Source: Mycobacterium sp. PS03-16 (GTDB lineage Bacteria > Actinomycetota > Actinomycetes > Mycobacteriales > Mycobacteriaceae). Taken from it: 64,000 nucleotides of DNA. The translations under genes and the position numbers were made by a program. Numbering within the stretch: position 1 is the stretch's first letter; each line of letters begins with the position of its first letter. Location of the stretch: assembly GCF_004570325.1 (NCBI RefSeq), contig NZ_SPQO01000005.1, forward strand, positions 1-64,000. Direction: 5' to 3'. The notes beneath the pieces were generated by a model that saw only the letters and a list, made by a program, of their open reading frames with translations, made no database searches and was not told the origin of the DNA. Below are positions 35,079 to 45,830 of this stretch, piece after piece.

Positions 35079-36520
35079 CCGCCGGACGTTCTGCGCCGCA
35101 ACGTCACGGGTAGTCCGTCGGCCGGCGTGGGGCCGGTGCCCCAGCTCAGCACCGGGCGGTAGTCGGCGGGCACGCGCCAGTCGAAGTGACGCAGAAGTTG
35201 CTGCATGACGGCCTTGACGTTCATGTCGGCGAACCGCTCCCCGAGACACTTGTGCACCCCGCCACCGAAGGGCGCGAACGCGTAGCGGTGCACCGGGCCG
35301 GCGTCCGCGCCGTCGAGGAACCGGCGCGGATCGAACCGATCCGGCTCGGGCCACCAGTCGGCGAGCCGCATCGAGGCATAGACGTTGATCGCGATCTGAC
35401 TCCCGCGCGGAATGAAGTGACCGGCCACGTCGGTGTCGGCGATCGCCTGGCGGAACAGAGTTCCGGCCGGGGCGTACATCCGCAGCGTCTCCTTGAACGC
35501 TGCGTCGAGCAGTGGATAGCCCTCGTCGAGGTCGCGAATGCCGAAGCCCCCGCGTGCGTTTCCGAGTGCCTCGTCGCGCAGCTGGTCCTGCCATTCGACA
35601 TTGCGGCCGAGTTCGTAGACCAGCATCGAGATGGCGATGGCACTGGTGTCGTGGGCGGCCATCAGCAGGAAGATCATGTGGTTGACGATGTCGGCATCGC
35701 TGAAGCGCTCCCCGGAGTCGCTGCGGCTGCGGCACAGCATCGAGAGCAGGTCTGTGCCGTCACCGGCCCGCCGCGCCGGGAGCTGAGCGGCGAAGTAACG
35801 TTCCAGCCGTTCGCGCGCGCGCAGACCGCGCGCCCAGGCGCCGCCCGGGACGTCGGCGCGGATCACCGCCTGGCCACCGCAGACCGTATCGTGGAAATCG
35901 GCGGCCAGCTGGGCCGATTCGGTGCCGAGCCGGACGCCGACGAAGACCTCGGCGGCCTGGTCGAGGAGCAGGCGCTTGACCGCGGTGTAGACGGGGAAGT
36001 TCGGCGACGCCGGCCAGCCGGTGACGGTTCGCTCGATACCCGGCCGCATGAGGTCGAGGTATCCGTCGAGTGCGCTGCGGGTGAACGCCTGCTGCATGAT
36101 GCGGCGATGGTCGCGGTGTTCTGCAAAGTCGAGCAGCATGATGCCGCGGTGAAAGAACGGCCCGATCACCGGAGCCCAACCGCGCGTGCTCGAGAAGGCC
36201 TTGTCCCTGTTGACCCACGCCGCCTCCAGAGCGTCGGGACCCATCAATTGCACGATGCGGAAACCGATCCCGCCGGCCCACGACACCGGCCCGTAGCGCT
36301 CGTAGCGTCGCCGGGCGAAATCGAGCGGGTCGACGATCGAACTCATGATGTGTCCGAGCACGGGGAATCCGTAGTTGCCCAGCACCGGTTTCAGGTGGGA
36401 GCCCGCGGGCGGACGGGCCAGGGCACGGTCTCGGCTGGGATACCGAGCCGTCACGCCCGCCGCCGCCGACTGCAGACGGTGTTTGGCGAACGCCACGGGG
36501 TCGGCGGCCGAGCTGGTCAT
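35069..36520 (-). CDS. Cytochrome P450, CYP136-like
   Basis: P450 of 483 residues. The I-helix motif is AAHDTS (288-293), ExxR is Glu344/Arg347, and the haem ligand Cys425 lies in FGGGVHKCLG. Long stretches such as GWAPVIGPFFHRG resemble CYP136 (Rv3059); the substrate is unknown. I chose ATG 36520, as nine further upstream codons look non-coding. The divergent TetR gene and the palindrome between them imply TetR control. Confidence 0.87.
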   Translation of the reverse strand: MTSSAADPVAFAKHRLQSAAAGVTARYPSRDRALARPPAGSHLKPVLGNYGFPVLGHIMSSIVDPLDFARRRYERYGPVSWAGGIGFRIVQLMGPDALEAAWVNRDKAFSSTRGWAPVIGPFFHRGIMLLDFAEHRDHRRIMQQAFTRSALDGYLDLMRPGIERTVTGWPASPNFPVYTAVKRLLLDQAAEVFVGVRLGTESAQLAADFHDTVCGGQAVIRADVPGGAWARGLRARERLERYFAAQLPARRAGDGTDLLSMLCRSRSDSGERFSDADIVNHMIFLLMAAHDTSAIAISMLVYELGRNVEWQDQLRDEALGNARGGFGIRDLDEGYPLLDAAFKETLRMYAPAGTLFRQAIADTDVAGHFIPRGSQIAINVYASMRLADWWPEPDRFDPRRFLDGADAGPVHRYAFAPFGGGVHKCLGERFADMNVKAVMQQLLRHFDWRVPADYRPVLSWGTGPTPADGLPVTLRRRTSGGHR

Positions 36521-36553
36521 CGAGTGAGTCCCATCGGAGCTCCTCACCTCACG

Positions 36554-36600
36554 TCTGGCACGAGCCGTGCCAGATAATGTGGTACTGAACCGTGCCAGAT
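36554..36600. promoter_or_regulatory. Candidate TetR operator: palindrome plus extra half-site
   Basis: TCTGGCACG (36554-36562) and CGTGCCAGA (36566-36574) form a perfect nine-base inverted repeat around AGC. The half-site CGTGCCAGAT occurs again at 36591-36600. All lie between the divergent P450 and TetR genes. Confidence 0.75.
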
Positions 36601-36658
36601 ATCGGGCCCGGGGTCAAGGGTCCTCCGTCGCACCGAACCGGGGTGCGACGATCATGCG

Positions 36659-37312
36659 GTGGCCGACACACCGGGACGGAGTTACGGCGGGCAGACCGCC
36701 GACTCACGCCGCATGCAGCGGCGCGCCCGATTGGTGGATGCCGCGATCGAGGCCATCGCCGACGATGACTGGCGCACCATCACGGTCGACCGCCTGTGCG
36801 CCGAGGCCGGCCTCAACAAGCGGTACTTCTACGAGAGTTTTGCCGGCCTCGACGAGGTCGCGACCGCCGCGGTCGACGACATCGCCGGCGAGGTGCGCGA
36901 CGCGACGACGACCGCGATCGCGGGCACCTCGGGCCAACCGCTGGAGGCGCAGGCGACCGCGGCCGTCGACGCGCTGGTGCGCACCCTGGTCGAGGACCCC
37001 CGGCGCGGCCGGGTTCTCCTGGGTGGCGTCGCCGGTTCGTCGGTCCTGCACGGTCATCGGGCAGCCGTGATGCGGCAATTGACCGCGGTGCTCATCGGTC
37101 ATGCGCGCACCGTCCACGACGTCGAACTCGAGTCCGACCCGCTCGCGGAGGTGACTCCCGCGTTCATCGTCGGCGGAACCGCCGACGCCATCCTCGCGTA
37201 CCTCGATGGTCGCGCTGACGTCACCGTCGAGGAGCTCGTCGCCGGCCTGACCACGCTGTGGCTCATCACCGGCAACGGCGCCGCCGAAGTGGCACGGAGG
37301 CGCAGGCGCTAA
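36659..37312 (+). CDS. TetR-family repressor
   Basis: A 217-residue regulator. The helix-turn-helix is at about residues 22-68, with [20 protein letters not shown] as its recognition part, followed by the helical ligand-binding domain. The start is GTG 36659, 58 bases from the nearest operator half-site. It probably represses itself and the divergent P450. Its stop overlaps the convergent helicase gene by four bases. Confidence 0.88.
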   Translation: MADTPGRSYGGQTADSRRMQRRARLVDAAIEAIADDDWRTITVDRLCAEAGLNKRYFYESFAGLDEVATAAVDDIAGEVRDATTTAIAGTSGQPLEAQATAAVDALVRTLVEDPRRGRVLLGGVAGSSVLHGHRAAVMRQLTAVLIGHARTVHDVELESDPLAEVTPAFIVGGTADAILAYLDGRADVTVEELVAGLTTLWLITGNGAAEVARRRRR

Positions 37313-39420
37313 CTGACCGCGGCGATCGCGAACGGCAGCACCTCCGGCGCGCCGGCCGCCCGCACCACCCGGGCCGCCATCGTCAGCGTCCACCCGCTGT
37401 CGGCGAGGTCGTCGACGAGCAGGACCGGGCCGCCGACCGCGGACAGATCCGGCGACTCCCACGAATCCTGCAGTGCCGCAACGCGGTACGCCGAGTTCGC
37501 CGCCGTCACCGGCCGGCGCTCCGGCCGGTAGCGCAGGGTGCCGAGGTCGGTGAGCCGGCCGAGTTCGGCCAGCCGCGCCGACAGCGAGGCAATCAGCCGC
37601 GGCCGGGTCGCCGAGTCCATCGCGAGCACGGCGACCGGACGCGTCTGCCAGTCCCAGGCGGCCAGCACGTCGACGGCGGCGCGCACCACGTCGTCGGTGA
37701 CGTCGCCATCGGGTTCGTCGAGGACGCGACGCAGCCGGGCGCCCCAGCCCAGATCGGTCAACCGCCCGATCACCCGGCCGGTGGCGGGCCCGTCGCCGAT
37801 GCGGCCGGACAGCTCGAGGCCGAGCTTGGCCAGCCCGGACGGCCACTGCTTACGCGGGCTGAGTTCGACGCCGGGACGCATCAGCCGCTGCCGGGCGTCC
37901 TCGGCCGCGGCCGCATCGACCTCGCCACCCAGCCGGGTGCCGGTGCAGTTGTCGCAGCGTCCGCACCGCTCACCGTCGGCCAGCTCCGGGTCGTCGAGTT
38001 GCGCGCGCAGGAATGCCATCCGGCAGCCGTCGGTGCCCTGGTAGTCCAGCATGGCCTGCTGTTCGCGGCGGCGGGCCTCGTCGAGCTTGCGGTAGCGCTC
38101 CTCGTCATAGGTCCACGGCTGCCCGGTGCTCACCCAGCCGCCCTTGACGCGGCGCACCGCACCGTCGACGTCGAGCACCTTGAGCACCATCTCCAACCGG
38201 CTGCGGTTGAGGTCGACGAGCGGTTCGAGCGCGGGCGTGGACTGCGGCCGCTCGGCGTCCAACGCGCGGATCACGTCGCGCACCATCGCCTCGGACGGGA
38301 ACGCGACGGACGCGAAGTACCGCCACACGTCCTGATCCTCGCGGCCGGGTAGCAGCACCACCTCGGCGCTGTCGGTCGCGCGCCCCGCACGCCCGACCTG
38401 CTGGTAGTACGCGATCGGCGAGGACGGTGCGCCGAGGTGGACGACGAAGCCCAGATCCGGCTTGTCGAACCCCATCCCCAGCGCCGAGGTGGCCACCAGC
38501 GCCTTGACCCGGTTGCCCAGCAGGTCGGCTTCGAGCTGTTCGCGTTCGGTCGCGTCGGTCGAACCGGTGTAGGCGGCGACCGGATGGCCGTGTTCGCGCA
38601 GCAGCGTGGCCATGTCGTGGGCCTGGGCGACGGTCAGCGTGTAGACGATGCCCGACCCCGGCAGCTCACCGAGATGGGTGGCCAGCCAGGCCGCCCGCTG
38701 CGCGGGGTTGCCGGCCCGGACCACCGACAGCCGCAGCGATTCGCGGTCCAGGCCGCCGCGCAGCACCAACGTGTCGCGTCCGCCGACCCCGAGCTGTCCG
38801 CGGACGTCGTCGACCACCCGGTCGTTGGCGGTGGCGGTGGTGGCCAGCACCGGGATGCCGTCGCCGAGCTCGCCGATCAGGGTGCGGATCCGCCGGTAGT
38901 CGGGACGGAAGTCATGACCCCAATCCGAAACGCAGTGCGCCTCGTCGACGACCACCAGACCGGCGTCGGCGGCCAGCGCGGGCAGCACGTTGTCGCGGAA
39001 GTCGGGGTTGTTCAGCCGTTCGGGGCTGACGAGCAGCACGTCGAGGTCACCGTCACGCACCCGCTGCTGGATCTCGTCCCATTCGGCGACGTTGCCGGAG
39101 TTGATGGTCGCCGCCCGCACCCCCGCACGCTGGGCGGCGGCCACCTGGTTGCGCATCAGCGCCAGCAGCGGAGACACGATGACCGTGGGCCCGCGGCCGG
39201 CGTTGCGCAGCAGCTTGGCGGAGATGAAGTACACCGCGGACTTCCCCCAGCCGGTGCGCTGCACGACGAGGGCCTGCCGCCGGTGCACCACCAGCGCCTC
39301 GATGGCCGTCCACTGGTCGTCGCGCAGGGTGGCGTGCGGACCGGCCAGTTGTTCGAGCAGAGCCTGGGCGTCGTCGCGGGTCGCGGTCTCGGGCGAGCGG
39401 AGCGACGGTGGGGTCGACAT
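37309..39420 (-). CDS. RecQ-family DNA helicase fused to a phosphoribosyltransferase-like domain
   Basis: A 703-residue protein. The RecA-like helicase domains carry Walker A TGWGKS (56-61) and DEAH (159-162), and the motif VI region is [11 protein letters not shown]. Four cysteines (466, 486, 489, 492) form the RecQ zinc site. A type I phosphoribosyltransferase-like domain follows, with the PRPP loop VDDLADSG at 669-676. I chose ATG 39420; the open frame further upstream is antisense or shadow sequence of the HlyIII gene. A role in DNA repair is likely. The fused domain's substrate is unknown. Confidence 0.88.
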   Translation of the reverse strand: MSTPPSLRSPETATRDDAQALLEQLAGPHATLRDDQWTAIEALVVHRRQALVVQRTGWGKSAVYFISAKLLRNAGRGPTVIVSPLLALMRNQVAAAQRAGVRAATINSGNVAEWDEIQQRVRDGDLDVLLVSPERLNNPDFRDNVLPALAADAGLVVVDEAHCVSDWGHDFRPDYRRIRTLIGELGDGIPVLATTATANDRVVDDVRGQLGVGGRDTLVLRGGLDRESLRLSVVRAGNPAQRAAWLATHLGELPGSGIVYTLTVAQAHDMATLLREHGHPVAAYTGSTDATEREQLEADLLGNRVKALVATSALGMGFDKPDLGFVVHLGAPSSPIAYYQQVGRAGRATDSAEVVLLPGREDQDVWRYFASVAFPSEAMVRDVIRALDAERPQSTPALEPLVDLNRSRLEMVLKVLDVDGAVRRVKGGWVSTGQPWTYDEERYRKLDEARRREQQAMLDYQGTDGCRMAFLRAQLDDPELADGERCGRCDNCTGTRLGGEVDAAAAEDARQRLMRPGVELSPRKQWPSGLAKLGLELSGRIGDGPATGRVIGRLTDLGWGARLRRVLDEPDGDVTDDVVRAAVDVLAAWDWQTRPVAVLAMDSATRPRLIASLSARLAELGRLTDLGTLRYRPERRPVTAANSAYRVAALQDSWESPDLSAVGGPVLLVDDLADSGWTLTMAARVVRAAGAPEVLPFAIAAVS

Positions 39421-39458
39421 GCCCCCATCGTGCCCGGCGGCGGTGACAGTCCGGACGC

Positions 39459-40172
39459 CTACCGGATGACCAGCCAGATGGCGGCGAAGTGGCAGACCGC
39501 CGCGGCCGCGGTGAACGCGTGGAACACCTCGTGGTGCCCGAAGGTGCTCGGCCACGGGTTCGGCCACCGGGTGCCGTAGCAGACGGCACCCGCGTTGTAG
39601 AGCACCGCGCCGGCGACCAGCAGCGCAACGGCGGTGGCGCCCGCACCCAGCAGCAGTACCTCGGCGAAGAAGATCGCCACGTATCCGAGGGTCAGGTAGA
39701 GCGGCACCCCCACCCATCGCGGGCTCGACGGCCACAGCATCTTGAGCAGCACGCCGGCGGCCGCACCGGTCCATACGATGGCCAGCACCTCGTATCCGGT
39801 CTGCGGGGGCATGGCCAACAGCGCGAAAGGGGTGTAGGTGGCGGCGATGAACACGAAGATGGCCGAGTGATCGACACGCTTCATCCACTTCTGGGCGGCG
39901 GCCGAGGTCCAGCGGACGCGATGGTAGGTGGCGCTGACCGTGAACATGCCGACGATCGCGGTCACGTAGACCAGGGCGGCCCAGATGGCCAGCGGCTCGT
40001 CGGCAGCGGTCCAGGCCACGCCGAGAAGGGCCGTCCCGCCGATCACCGCGCCTGCCGCGGCGACGACGTGGATCCAGCCCCGGGCGCTGGGCGGGCGCAA
40101 CACCTCGACGGGCAGGCCGACACCGGCCAACTGATCGTTCAGAGCATCTCCGATGTCGCAGCGGCCGGTCAT
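39459..40172 (-). CDS. Hemolysin III / PAQR-family membrane protein
   Basis: A 237-residue integral membrane protein with seven hydrophobic segments. The PAQR metal-binding residues are recognisable in SATYHRVRW, then [13 protein letters not shown], and the late histidines in HHEVFHAF. Family members are membrane hydrolase-like proteins. The ATG at 40172 was chosen; a longer frame from 40208 is possible. It lies 38 bases upstream of the helicase gene. Confidence 0.87.
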   Translation of the reverse strand: MTGRCDIGDALNDQLAGVGLPVEVLRPPSARGWIHVVAAAGAVIGGTALLGVAWTAADEPLAIWAALVYVTAIVGMFTVSATYHRVRWTSAAAQKWMKRVDHSAIFVFIAATYTPFALLAMPPQTGYEVLAIVWTGAAAGVLLKMLWPSSPRWVGVPLYLTLGYVAIFFAEVLLLGAGATAVALLVAGAVLYNAGAVCYGTRWPNPWPSTFGHHEVFHAFTAAAAVCHFAAIWLVIR

Positions 40173-40297
40173 GCTCACGGCGCCGTCGCAGCGGCGACAG
40201 CGCTGCACAGCCTACCGGCGGCGGGCCGCCCCGACGCGGGGCCACGCGGTGGCGCCGAGCGATGTGTCAGCTCACGGATTCGCGGGAACGCAGCGGT

Positions 40298-41269
40298 GTG
40301 CACGTGAGAGCTCTCGCCCGGCGACTGCTGACCGTCCTGGTGGTGAGCGTGGCCGTGGGGGCGTGTTCGCCCGAACCGTCGGCACAGTCGTCGCAGAGCG
40401 CCCCGCATGCCCTCGACTGGGGGGTGTTCGTCCCGGACGATCAGGCCGGCTCGAGCGACCTCGCGGTGGTCACCGACATGGCCGGCGCGACCCCCGGCTA
40501 CGTCCTGCGCTTCGCCGCGATCAACGATCAGGTGCCGCTCGGCGCGCTGTCCGCGATCACCGCCGGCGGCGCCGTCCCGATCCTCACGCTCGAGCTGTGG
40601 CAGCCGGGCGCGGGACCCGAGCAACCCGCGTACTCGCTGCGTCGCATCCTGGCCGGCGACTTCGACAGCCGCCTCGAGGCGTGGGCGCGGATCCTCGCCG
40701 ACTGGGGTTCCCCGCTGATCCTGCGGACCGGCCACGAGATGAACAGCACCTTCTACCCGTGGTCGGTGCGGGTGAACGGGAACACGGCCGTCGAATCGGC
40801 CGCGGCGTGGCGCCACGTCCGCGAGATATTCCGCCGGGCCGGCGCCGACAACGTCGCGTTCATGTGGTGCCCGGACGCCTCGGCCGACGGGCTCGGCGAC
40901 ATGGCGGCCGCGTTCCCGGGCGCCGACAGCATCGACGTCCTGGGGCTCGACGGTTACAACTGGGGCGAGGGCGACGGCCGCAGCTGGCGCAGTGCGGCCG
41001 AGATCTTCGGTGACAGCCTGGCGCAGCTACGCCGCCTGGATCCGCGCCACGACATCGTGATCGCCGAGACCGCCGGCGTCGAGGGTCCGCGGTCGGGCAT
41101 CGACAAGGCCGACTGGATCTACGGCCTGTTCGACTACCTCGCCACCCAGGACCGGGTGACCGGCGTGGTCTGGTTCCAGGCGGTCAAGGAACGCGACTGG
41201 CGGTTCAACTCCTCACCGCAGGCGCAGGAGGCGTTCCGCCAGTCGGTCGCCAAACACTCCGGCCGCTGA
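40298..41269 (+). CDS. GH26-like glycosidase lipoprotein
   Basis: A 323-residue lipoprotein: a basic start, a hydrophobic signal, and lipobox VGAC with Cys23. The mature part resembles GH26 beta-mannanases. The acid/base Glu147 is in RTGHEMNSTFYPW and the nucleophile Glu257 in IVIAETAG. The start could be GTG 40298 or 40304. It presumably acts on a glycan outside the membrane. Its stop is directly adjacent to that of the convergent hsaF. Confidence 0.83.
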   Translation: MHVRALARRLLTVLVVSVAVGACSPEPSAQSSQSAPHALDWGVFVPDDQAGSSDLAVVTDMAGATPGYVLRFAAINDQVPLGALSAITAGGAVPILTLELWQPGAGPEQPAYSLRRILAGDFDSRLEAWARILADWGSPLILRTGHEMNSTFYPWSVRVNGNTAVESAAAWRHVREIFRRAGADNVAFMWCPDASADGLGDMAAAFPGADSIDVLGLDGYNWGEGDGRSWRSAAEIFGDSLAQLRRLDPRHDIVIAETAGVEGPRSGIDKADWIYGLFDYLATQDRVTGVVWFQAVKERDWRFNSSPQAQEAFRQSVAKHSGR

Positions 41270-42325
41270 TCAGCTCGCCGGCGCGGTGTCCATTTCCCGC
41301 TTGATCTCGAGTGCGATGTCGATGAGTTGGTCTTCCTGGCCGCCGATCAGCTTGCGCTGACCGGCCCGGTGCAGCAGCTGGTGGGCGGGCACGCCGTAGC
41401 GTTCGGACTGGCGGATGGCGTGTTTGAGGAAGCTGGAGTACACCCCCGAGTAGCCCATGATCAGCGCGTTGCGGTCGAGCAGGCATTCGGCCGGCATCGC
41501 CGGGGCGACCACCTCCTCGGCGGCGTCGGCGATGTCGAAGAAGTCGATCCCGGTCTTCACACCGATCTTGTCGAACACCCCGATCAACGCCTCCACCGGG
41601 GCGTTGCCCGCACCGGCACCGAACCGGCGGCACGACCCGTCGATCTGCTTGGCCCCGGCCCGCACCGCCTCGATCGAGTTCGCCACCCCCAGGCCGAGGT
41701 TCTCATGGCCGTGGAAGCCGACCTGCGCATCGTCGCCGAGCTCGGCGACCAGCGCCGCGACCCGGTCGCGCACCCCTTCGAGCACCAGCGCCCCGGCCGA
41801 GTCCACCACGTACACGCACTGACAGCCCGCATCGGCCATGATCCGGGCCTGTGCGGCGAGCTTCTCCGGCGCAATGGTGTGGGCCATCATCAAAAACCCG
41901 ACGGTCTCCAGCCCCAGCTCACGCGCCAGCCCGAAGTGCTGGATCGACACGTCGGCCTCGGTGCAATGGGTGGCGATCCGGCAGATCGCCCCGCCGTTGT
42001 TCTGCGCCTGTTTGATGTCCTCCTTGGTGCCCACCCCGGGCAGCATGAGAAACGCGATCTTGGAGTTCTTCGCCGTCTCGGCGGCGAGCTTGATCAGCTC
42101 CTGCTCGGGGGTTTTGGAGAACCCGTAGTTGAAACTCGACCCGCCCAGCCCGTCGCCGTGGGTCACCTCGATCACCGGCACGCCCGCGGTGTCCAGGGCC
42201 GCGACGATCGCGCCCACCTCATCGGTGGTGAACTGATGGCGTTTGTGATGCGACCCGTCGCGCAGCGACGTGTCGGTCATCCGGATGTCCCACATCGGAT
42301 CGAAATAGATGTCATTGATGCTCAT
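41270..42325 (-). CDS. hsaF: HsaF, 4-hydroxy-2-oxo acid aldolase
   Basis: DRE-TIM-type aldolase of 351 residues. It cleaves 4-hydroxy-2-oxohexanoate, made from cholesterol rings A/B, into pyruvate and propanal. The metal and catalytic segment is TSLRDGSHH, and the second metal site is [11 protein letters not shown]. Its start overlaps the hsaG stop, which fits the known HsaF-HsaG channelling complex. Confidence 0.95.
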   Translation of the reverse strand: MSINDIYFDPMWDIRMTDTSLRDGSHHKRHQFTTDEVGAIVAALDTAGVPVIEVTHGDGLGGSSFNYGFSKTPEQELIKLAAETAKNSKIAFLMLPGVGTKEDIKQAQNNGGAICRIATHCTEADVSIQHFGLARELGLETVGFLMMAHTIAPEKLAAQARIMADAGCQCVYVVDSAGALVLEGVRDRVAALVAELGDDAQVGFHGHENLGLGVANSIEAVRAGAKQIDGSCRRFGAGAGNAPVEALIGVFDKIGVKTGIDFFDIADAAEEVVAPAMPAECLLDRNALIMGYSGVYSSFLKHAIRQSERYGVPAHQLLHRAGQRKLIGGQEDQLIDIALEIKREMDTAPAS

Positions 42326-43254
42326 GATTGGCCTCCCGCCGGAACTGCCACCGATTCCTTGGCGATCTCCTCGCCGACCTTGGCCGCCGCGGCGGTCATG
42401 ATGTCGAGGTTCCCGGCATACGGCGGCAGGTAGTCCCCCGCACCCTCGACCTCGATGAACGTGGTGACCACCGCCTGGCCGCCGGAGTTCATCGACGGCT
42501 CGTCGAACTGCGGGTCGTTGAGCAACCGGTAGCCCGGCACGTAGGTCTGCACCTCGGCGACGACGTCGCGGATCGACTGCGCGATCGCATCGCGGTCGGC
42601 GTCCTCGGGAATCGCGCAGAAGATGGTGTCGCGCATGATCATCGGCGGATCGGCGGGGTTGAGAATGATGATCGCCTTCCCCCGCTTGGCGCCCCCGATG
42701 TTCTGCACCCCCGCACTCGTCGTCTTGGTGAACTCATCGATGTTGGCCCGCGTACCCGGACCCGCGGACGCCGAGGACACCGACGCCACGATCTCCCCGT
42801 AAGGCACCTCCACCACACGGCTCACCGCATGCACGATCGGAATGGTCGCCTGCCCACCGCAGGTCACCATGTTCACGTTCGGCGCATCCAGATGCTCGCG
42901 CAGATTCGCCGGCGGGATCACCCCCGGCCCCACCGCCGCCGGTGTCAGGTCGATCGCCCGGATACCCGCCTCGGCATACCTCGGCGCAGCGTCGCGATGC
43001 ACATAGGCACTGGTCGCCTCGAACACCATGTCCGGCTTCTCCGACTGCCCCAACAGCCAGTCCACCCCCTCATGAGAGGTCTCCAACCCCAACTTCCGCG
43101 CCCGCGCCAACCCCTCGGACTCCGGATCGATCCCGATCATCCACCGCGGCTCGAGATACTCCGACCGCTGCAACTTGTACAACAAATCAGTACTGATGTT
43201 GCCCGACCCGACGATCGCGACTGACATCTTCTTCCGGAGAGCGGTCTCCGTCAT
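42322..43254 (-). CDS. hsaG: HsaG, acylating aldehyde dehydrogenase
   Basis: A 310-residue NAD-dependent acylating dehydrogenase that converts propanal or acetaldehyde to the CoA ester. The dinucleotide motif is IVGSGNIS and the catalytic Cys132 is in [11 protein letters not shown]. An internal Met ten codons in is an alternative start. It is followed by hsaF with a four-base overlap. Confidence 0.95.
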   Translation of the reverse strand: MTETALRKKMSVAIVGSGNISTDLLYKLQRSEYLEPRWMIGIDPESEGLARARKLGLETSHEGVDWLLGQSEKPDMVFEATSAYVHRDAAPRYAEAGIRAIDLTPAAVGPGVIPPANLREHLDAPNVNMVTCGGQATIPIVHAVSRVVEVPYGEIVASVSSASAGPGTRANIDEFTKTTSAGVQNIGGAKRGKAIIILNPADPPMIMRDTIFCAIPEDADRDAIAQSIRDVVAEVQTYVPGYRLLNDPQFDEPSMNSGGQAVVTTFIEVEGAGDYLPPYAGNLDIMTAAAAKVGEEIAKESVAVPAGGQS

Positions 43255-43264
43255 AGTCTCTCCC

Positions 43265-44050
43265 CTATTCGAAACTCAGCTGTACTGAACCTAACCCGGC
43301 GAAGTCGGCGACGAAATGGCTGCCGGGTGGTGCATCTATCGCACGGGTGCACGACCCGGGCAGCACGATGTCTCCGGCCTTCAGTCGTACGCCGAACCCC
43401 TCGACCTTGCGGGCCAGCCAGGCCACCGCGGTGACCGGATTGCCCAGCACCGCATCGCTGCGCCCCTCGGCCACGGTCTCCCCGTTGTTGGTGAGCACCG
43501 CGTCGATGGCTCTGATATCGATGTCCTTCGGCGACACCCGCGCCTCGCCGAGCACCCACCCGGCCGACGAGGCGTTGTCCGCGATGGTGTCGCAGAGCTT
43601 GATCTTCCAGTCGGTGATGCGGGTGTCGATCAACTCGATCGCCGGAGCGAACGCCGCGGTGGCGGCGAGCACGTCCTCCTCGGTGCACCCGGCGCCGGGC
43701 AGGTCGTCGGCGAGGATGAACCCGACCTCCACCTCGACTCGCGGATAGAGGTAGTTCGCGCTCTTCACGGGTCGGTCCTCGTAGACCTGCATCTCGTCGA
43801 GCAGGTGCCCGTAGTCGGGTTCGTCGACGCCCATCATCTTCTGCATGGCCTCTGACGACAGGCCGACCTTGTGGCCGATGACGCGGGCGCCCTCGGCGAC
43901 CCGCTGCCGGATGTTGATCAGTTGGATCTCGTAGGCGTCCACAACATCAATGTCGGGTTGTCCGTCGGTCAGGGGTGTGATCGGCACGCGGCTGCGCTCC
44001 GCCTGCGCCAGGTCGGCGGCCAGCTGCTCCCGCACCTCGGAACTGAGCAT
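43265..44050 (-). CDS. hsaE: HsaE, 2-hydroxypentadienoate-type hydratase
   Basis: A 261-residue hydratase, same length as Rv3536c, that hydrates 2-hydroxyhexa-2,4-dienoate before the aldolase step. Characteristic segments are [12 protein letters not shown] and [14 protein letters not shown]. It is the first gene of the hsaE-G-F operon and starts 58 bases from the shared KstR operator. Confidence 0.94.
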   Translation of the reverse strand: MLSSEVREQLAADLAQAERSRVPITPLTDGQPDIDVVDAYEIQLINIRQRVAEGARVIGHKVGLSSEAMQKMMGVDEPDYGHLLDEMQVYEDRPVKSANYLYPRVEVEVGFILADDLPGAGCTEEDVLAATAAFAPAIELIDTRITDWKIKLCDTIADNASSAGWVLGEARVSPKDIDIRAIDAVLTNNGETVAEGRSDAVLGNPVTAVAWLARKVEGFGVRLKAGDIVLPGSCTRAIDAPPGSHFVADFAGLGSVQLSFE

Positions 44051-44108
44051 CTCGATGAATTCCCCTCGTTTCGTCGACCGGCGCAGTTGTGGGTCGGCCG
44101 CGCAATTC

Positions 44109-44122
44109 TATAACGTGTTCTA
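44109..44122. promoter_or_regulatory. KstR operator, hsaE/kstD divergent promoter
   Basis: TATAACGTGTTCTA is a perfect pattern match. It ends one base before the kstD ATG and lies 58 bases from hsaE. Confidence 0.87.
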
Positions 44123-44123
44123 C

Positions 44124-45830
44124 ATGACCGGACAGGAGTACGACGTCATCGTGGTGGGCAGCGGAGCCGCCGGCATGGTCGCCGCCCTCACCGCAGCTCA
44201 CCAGGGCCTCTCGACGATAGTCGTCGAAAAGGCTCCGCACTATGGTGGTTCCACTGCGCGGTCAGGCGGCGGCGTGTGGATCCCGAACAACGAGATCCTC
44301 GAGCGCGACGGGGTCAAGGACACGCCGGAGGCCGCCCGGCAGTACCTGCACGCGATCATCGGCGACGTTGTCGAACCGGAGCGCATCGACACCTACCTCG
44401 ACCGCGGGCCCGAGATGCTGTCGTTCGTGCTCAAGCACTCGCCGCTGAAGCTGTGCTGGGTGCCCGGGTACTCCGACTACTACCCGGAGACGCCCGGCGG
44501 CAAGCCGACGGGCCGATCGGTGGAACCCAAGCCGTTCGACGCCAAGAAGCTCGGCGAGGACATGGCCGGCCTGGAACCGCCGTACGGCAAGGTGCCGCTC
44601 AACGTCGTGGTGATGCAGCAGGATTACGTGCGGCTCAACATGCTCAAGCGGCATCCGCGCGGAGTGCTGCGCAGCGTCAAGGTCGGCGCCCGCACCATGT
44701 GGGCCAAGGCCACCGGCAAGAACCTCGTCGGGATGGGCCGCGCGCTGATCGCCCCGCTGCGCATCGGCCTGCGCCAGGCCGGTGTGCCGGTGCTGCTCAA
44801 CACCGCGCTCACCGACCTGTACGTCGAGGACGGGGTGGTGCGCGGCATCTATGTCCGGGACATGAACGCGCCGGAAAGCGCCGAGCCACGGTTGATCCGG
44901 GCGCGCCGCGGCGTGATCCTGGGTTCGGGTGGGTTCGAGCACAACGAGCAGATGCGGGTGAAGTACCAGCGCGCCCCGATCACCACCGAGTGGACGGTCG
45001 GCGCGAAGGCCAACACCGGCGACGGGATCCTCGCGGCCGAGAAGCTCGGCGCGGCGCTCGATGTCATGGAGGACGCGTGGTGGGGCCCGACGGTGCCGCT
45101 GGTCGGTGCGCCGTGGTTCGCGTTGTCCGAACGCAACTCTCCCGGGTCGATCATCGTGAACATGAACGGCAAGCGGTTCATGAACGAGTCGATGCCGTAT
45201 GTCGAGGCATGTCATCACATGTACGGGGGCCAGTACGGCCAGGGCGCCGGGCCCGGCGAGAACATCCCGGCCTGGCTGGTCTTCGATCAGCAGTACCGCG
45301 ATCGCTACATCTTCGCCGGATTGCAACCGGGTCAGCGCATTCCGAACAAGTGGCTGGAGTCGGGCGTCATCGTCAAGGCCGACACGCTGGCCGAGCTGGC
45401 GGCGAAGGCGGGGCTGCCGGCCGAGGCGCTGGCCGCCACGGTGGACCGGTTCAACGGCTTCGCCCGCTCCGGGGTCGACGGGGACTTCCACCGCGGCGAG
45501 AGCGCGTACGACCGGTACTACGGCGACCCGACCAACAAGCCGAACCCGAACCTCGGCGAGATCAGCCACGGCCCGTTCTACGCCGCCAAGATGGTGCCGG
45601 GAGACCTGGGCACCAAGGGCGGTGTGCGCACCGACGTGCACGGCCGGGCGCTGCGCGACGACGGGTCGGTGATCGAGGGTCTCTACGCGGCGGGCAACGT
45701 CAGTGCGCCGGTGATGGGCCACACGTATCCGGGCCCCGGCGGCACGATCGGGCCCGCGATGACGTTCGGCTATCTGGCGGCGCTGCACCTGGCTTCCGCC
45801 GGAACGGCGGCATCGGGCACGGTGAACTGA
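44124..45830 (+). CDS. kstD: KstD, 3-ketosteroid delta-1-dehydrogenase
   Basis: FAD-dependent dehydrogenase of 568 residues, close to Rv3537. It forms the C1-C2 double bond in ring A. The FAD motif VVGSGAAGMVAAL lies at residues 10-22, with KAPHYGGSTARSGGG next, and the C-terminal FAD contact is MGHTYPGPGGTIGPAM. The ATG at 44124 matches the homologue and sits one base after the KstR operator, with no ribosome site. The upstream frame is antisense to hsaE. Confidence 0.95.
   Translation: MTGQEYDVIVVGSGAAGMVAALTAAHQGLSTIVVEKAPHYGGSTARSGGGVWIPNNEILERDGVKDTPEAARQYLHAIIGDVVEPERIDTYLDRGPEMLSFVLKHSPLKLCWVPGYSDYYPETPGGKPTGRSVEPKPFDAKKLGEDMAGLEPPYGKVPLNVVVMQQDYVRLNMLKRHPRGVLRSVKVGARTMWAKATGKNLVGMGRALIAPLRIGLRQAGVPVLLNTALTDLYVEDGVVRGIYVRDMNAPESAEPRLIRARRGVILGSGGFEHNEQMRVKYQRAPITTEWTVGAKANTGDGILAAEKLGAALDVMEDAWWGPTVPLVGAPWFALSERNSPGSIIVNMNGKRFMNESMPYVEACHHMYGGQYGQGAGPGENIPAWLVFDQQYRDRYIFAGLQPGQRIPNKWLESGVIVKADTLAELAAKAGLPAEALAATVDRFNGFARSGVDGDFHRGESAYDRYYGDPTNKPNPNLGEISHGPFYAAKMVPGDLGTKGGVRTDVHGRALRDDGSVIEGLYAAGNVSAPVMGHTYPGPGGTIGPAMTFGYLAALHLASAGTAASGTVN

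Noticed and set aside
39421..40245. Upstream extension of the RecQ frame
   Set aside because: It lies over the HlyIII gene in another frame and has low-complexity Arg-rich shadow composition.
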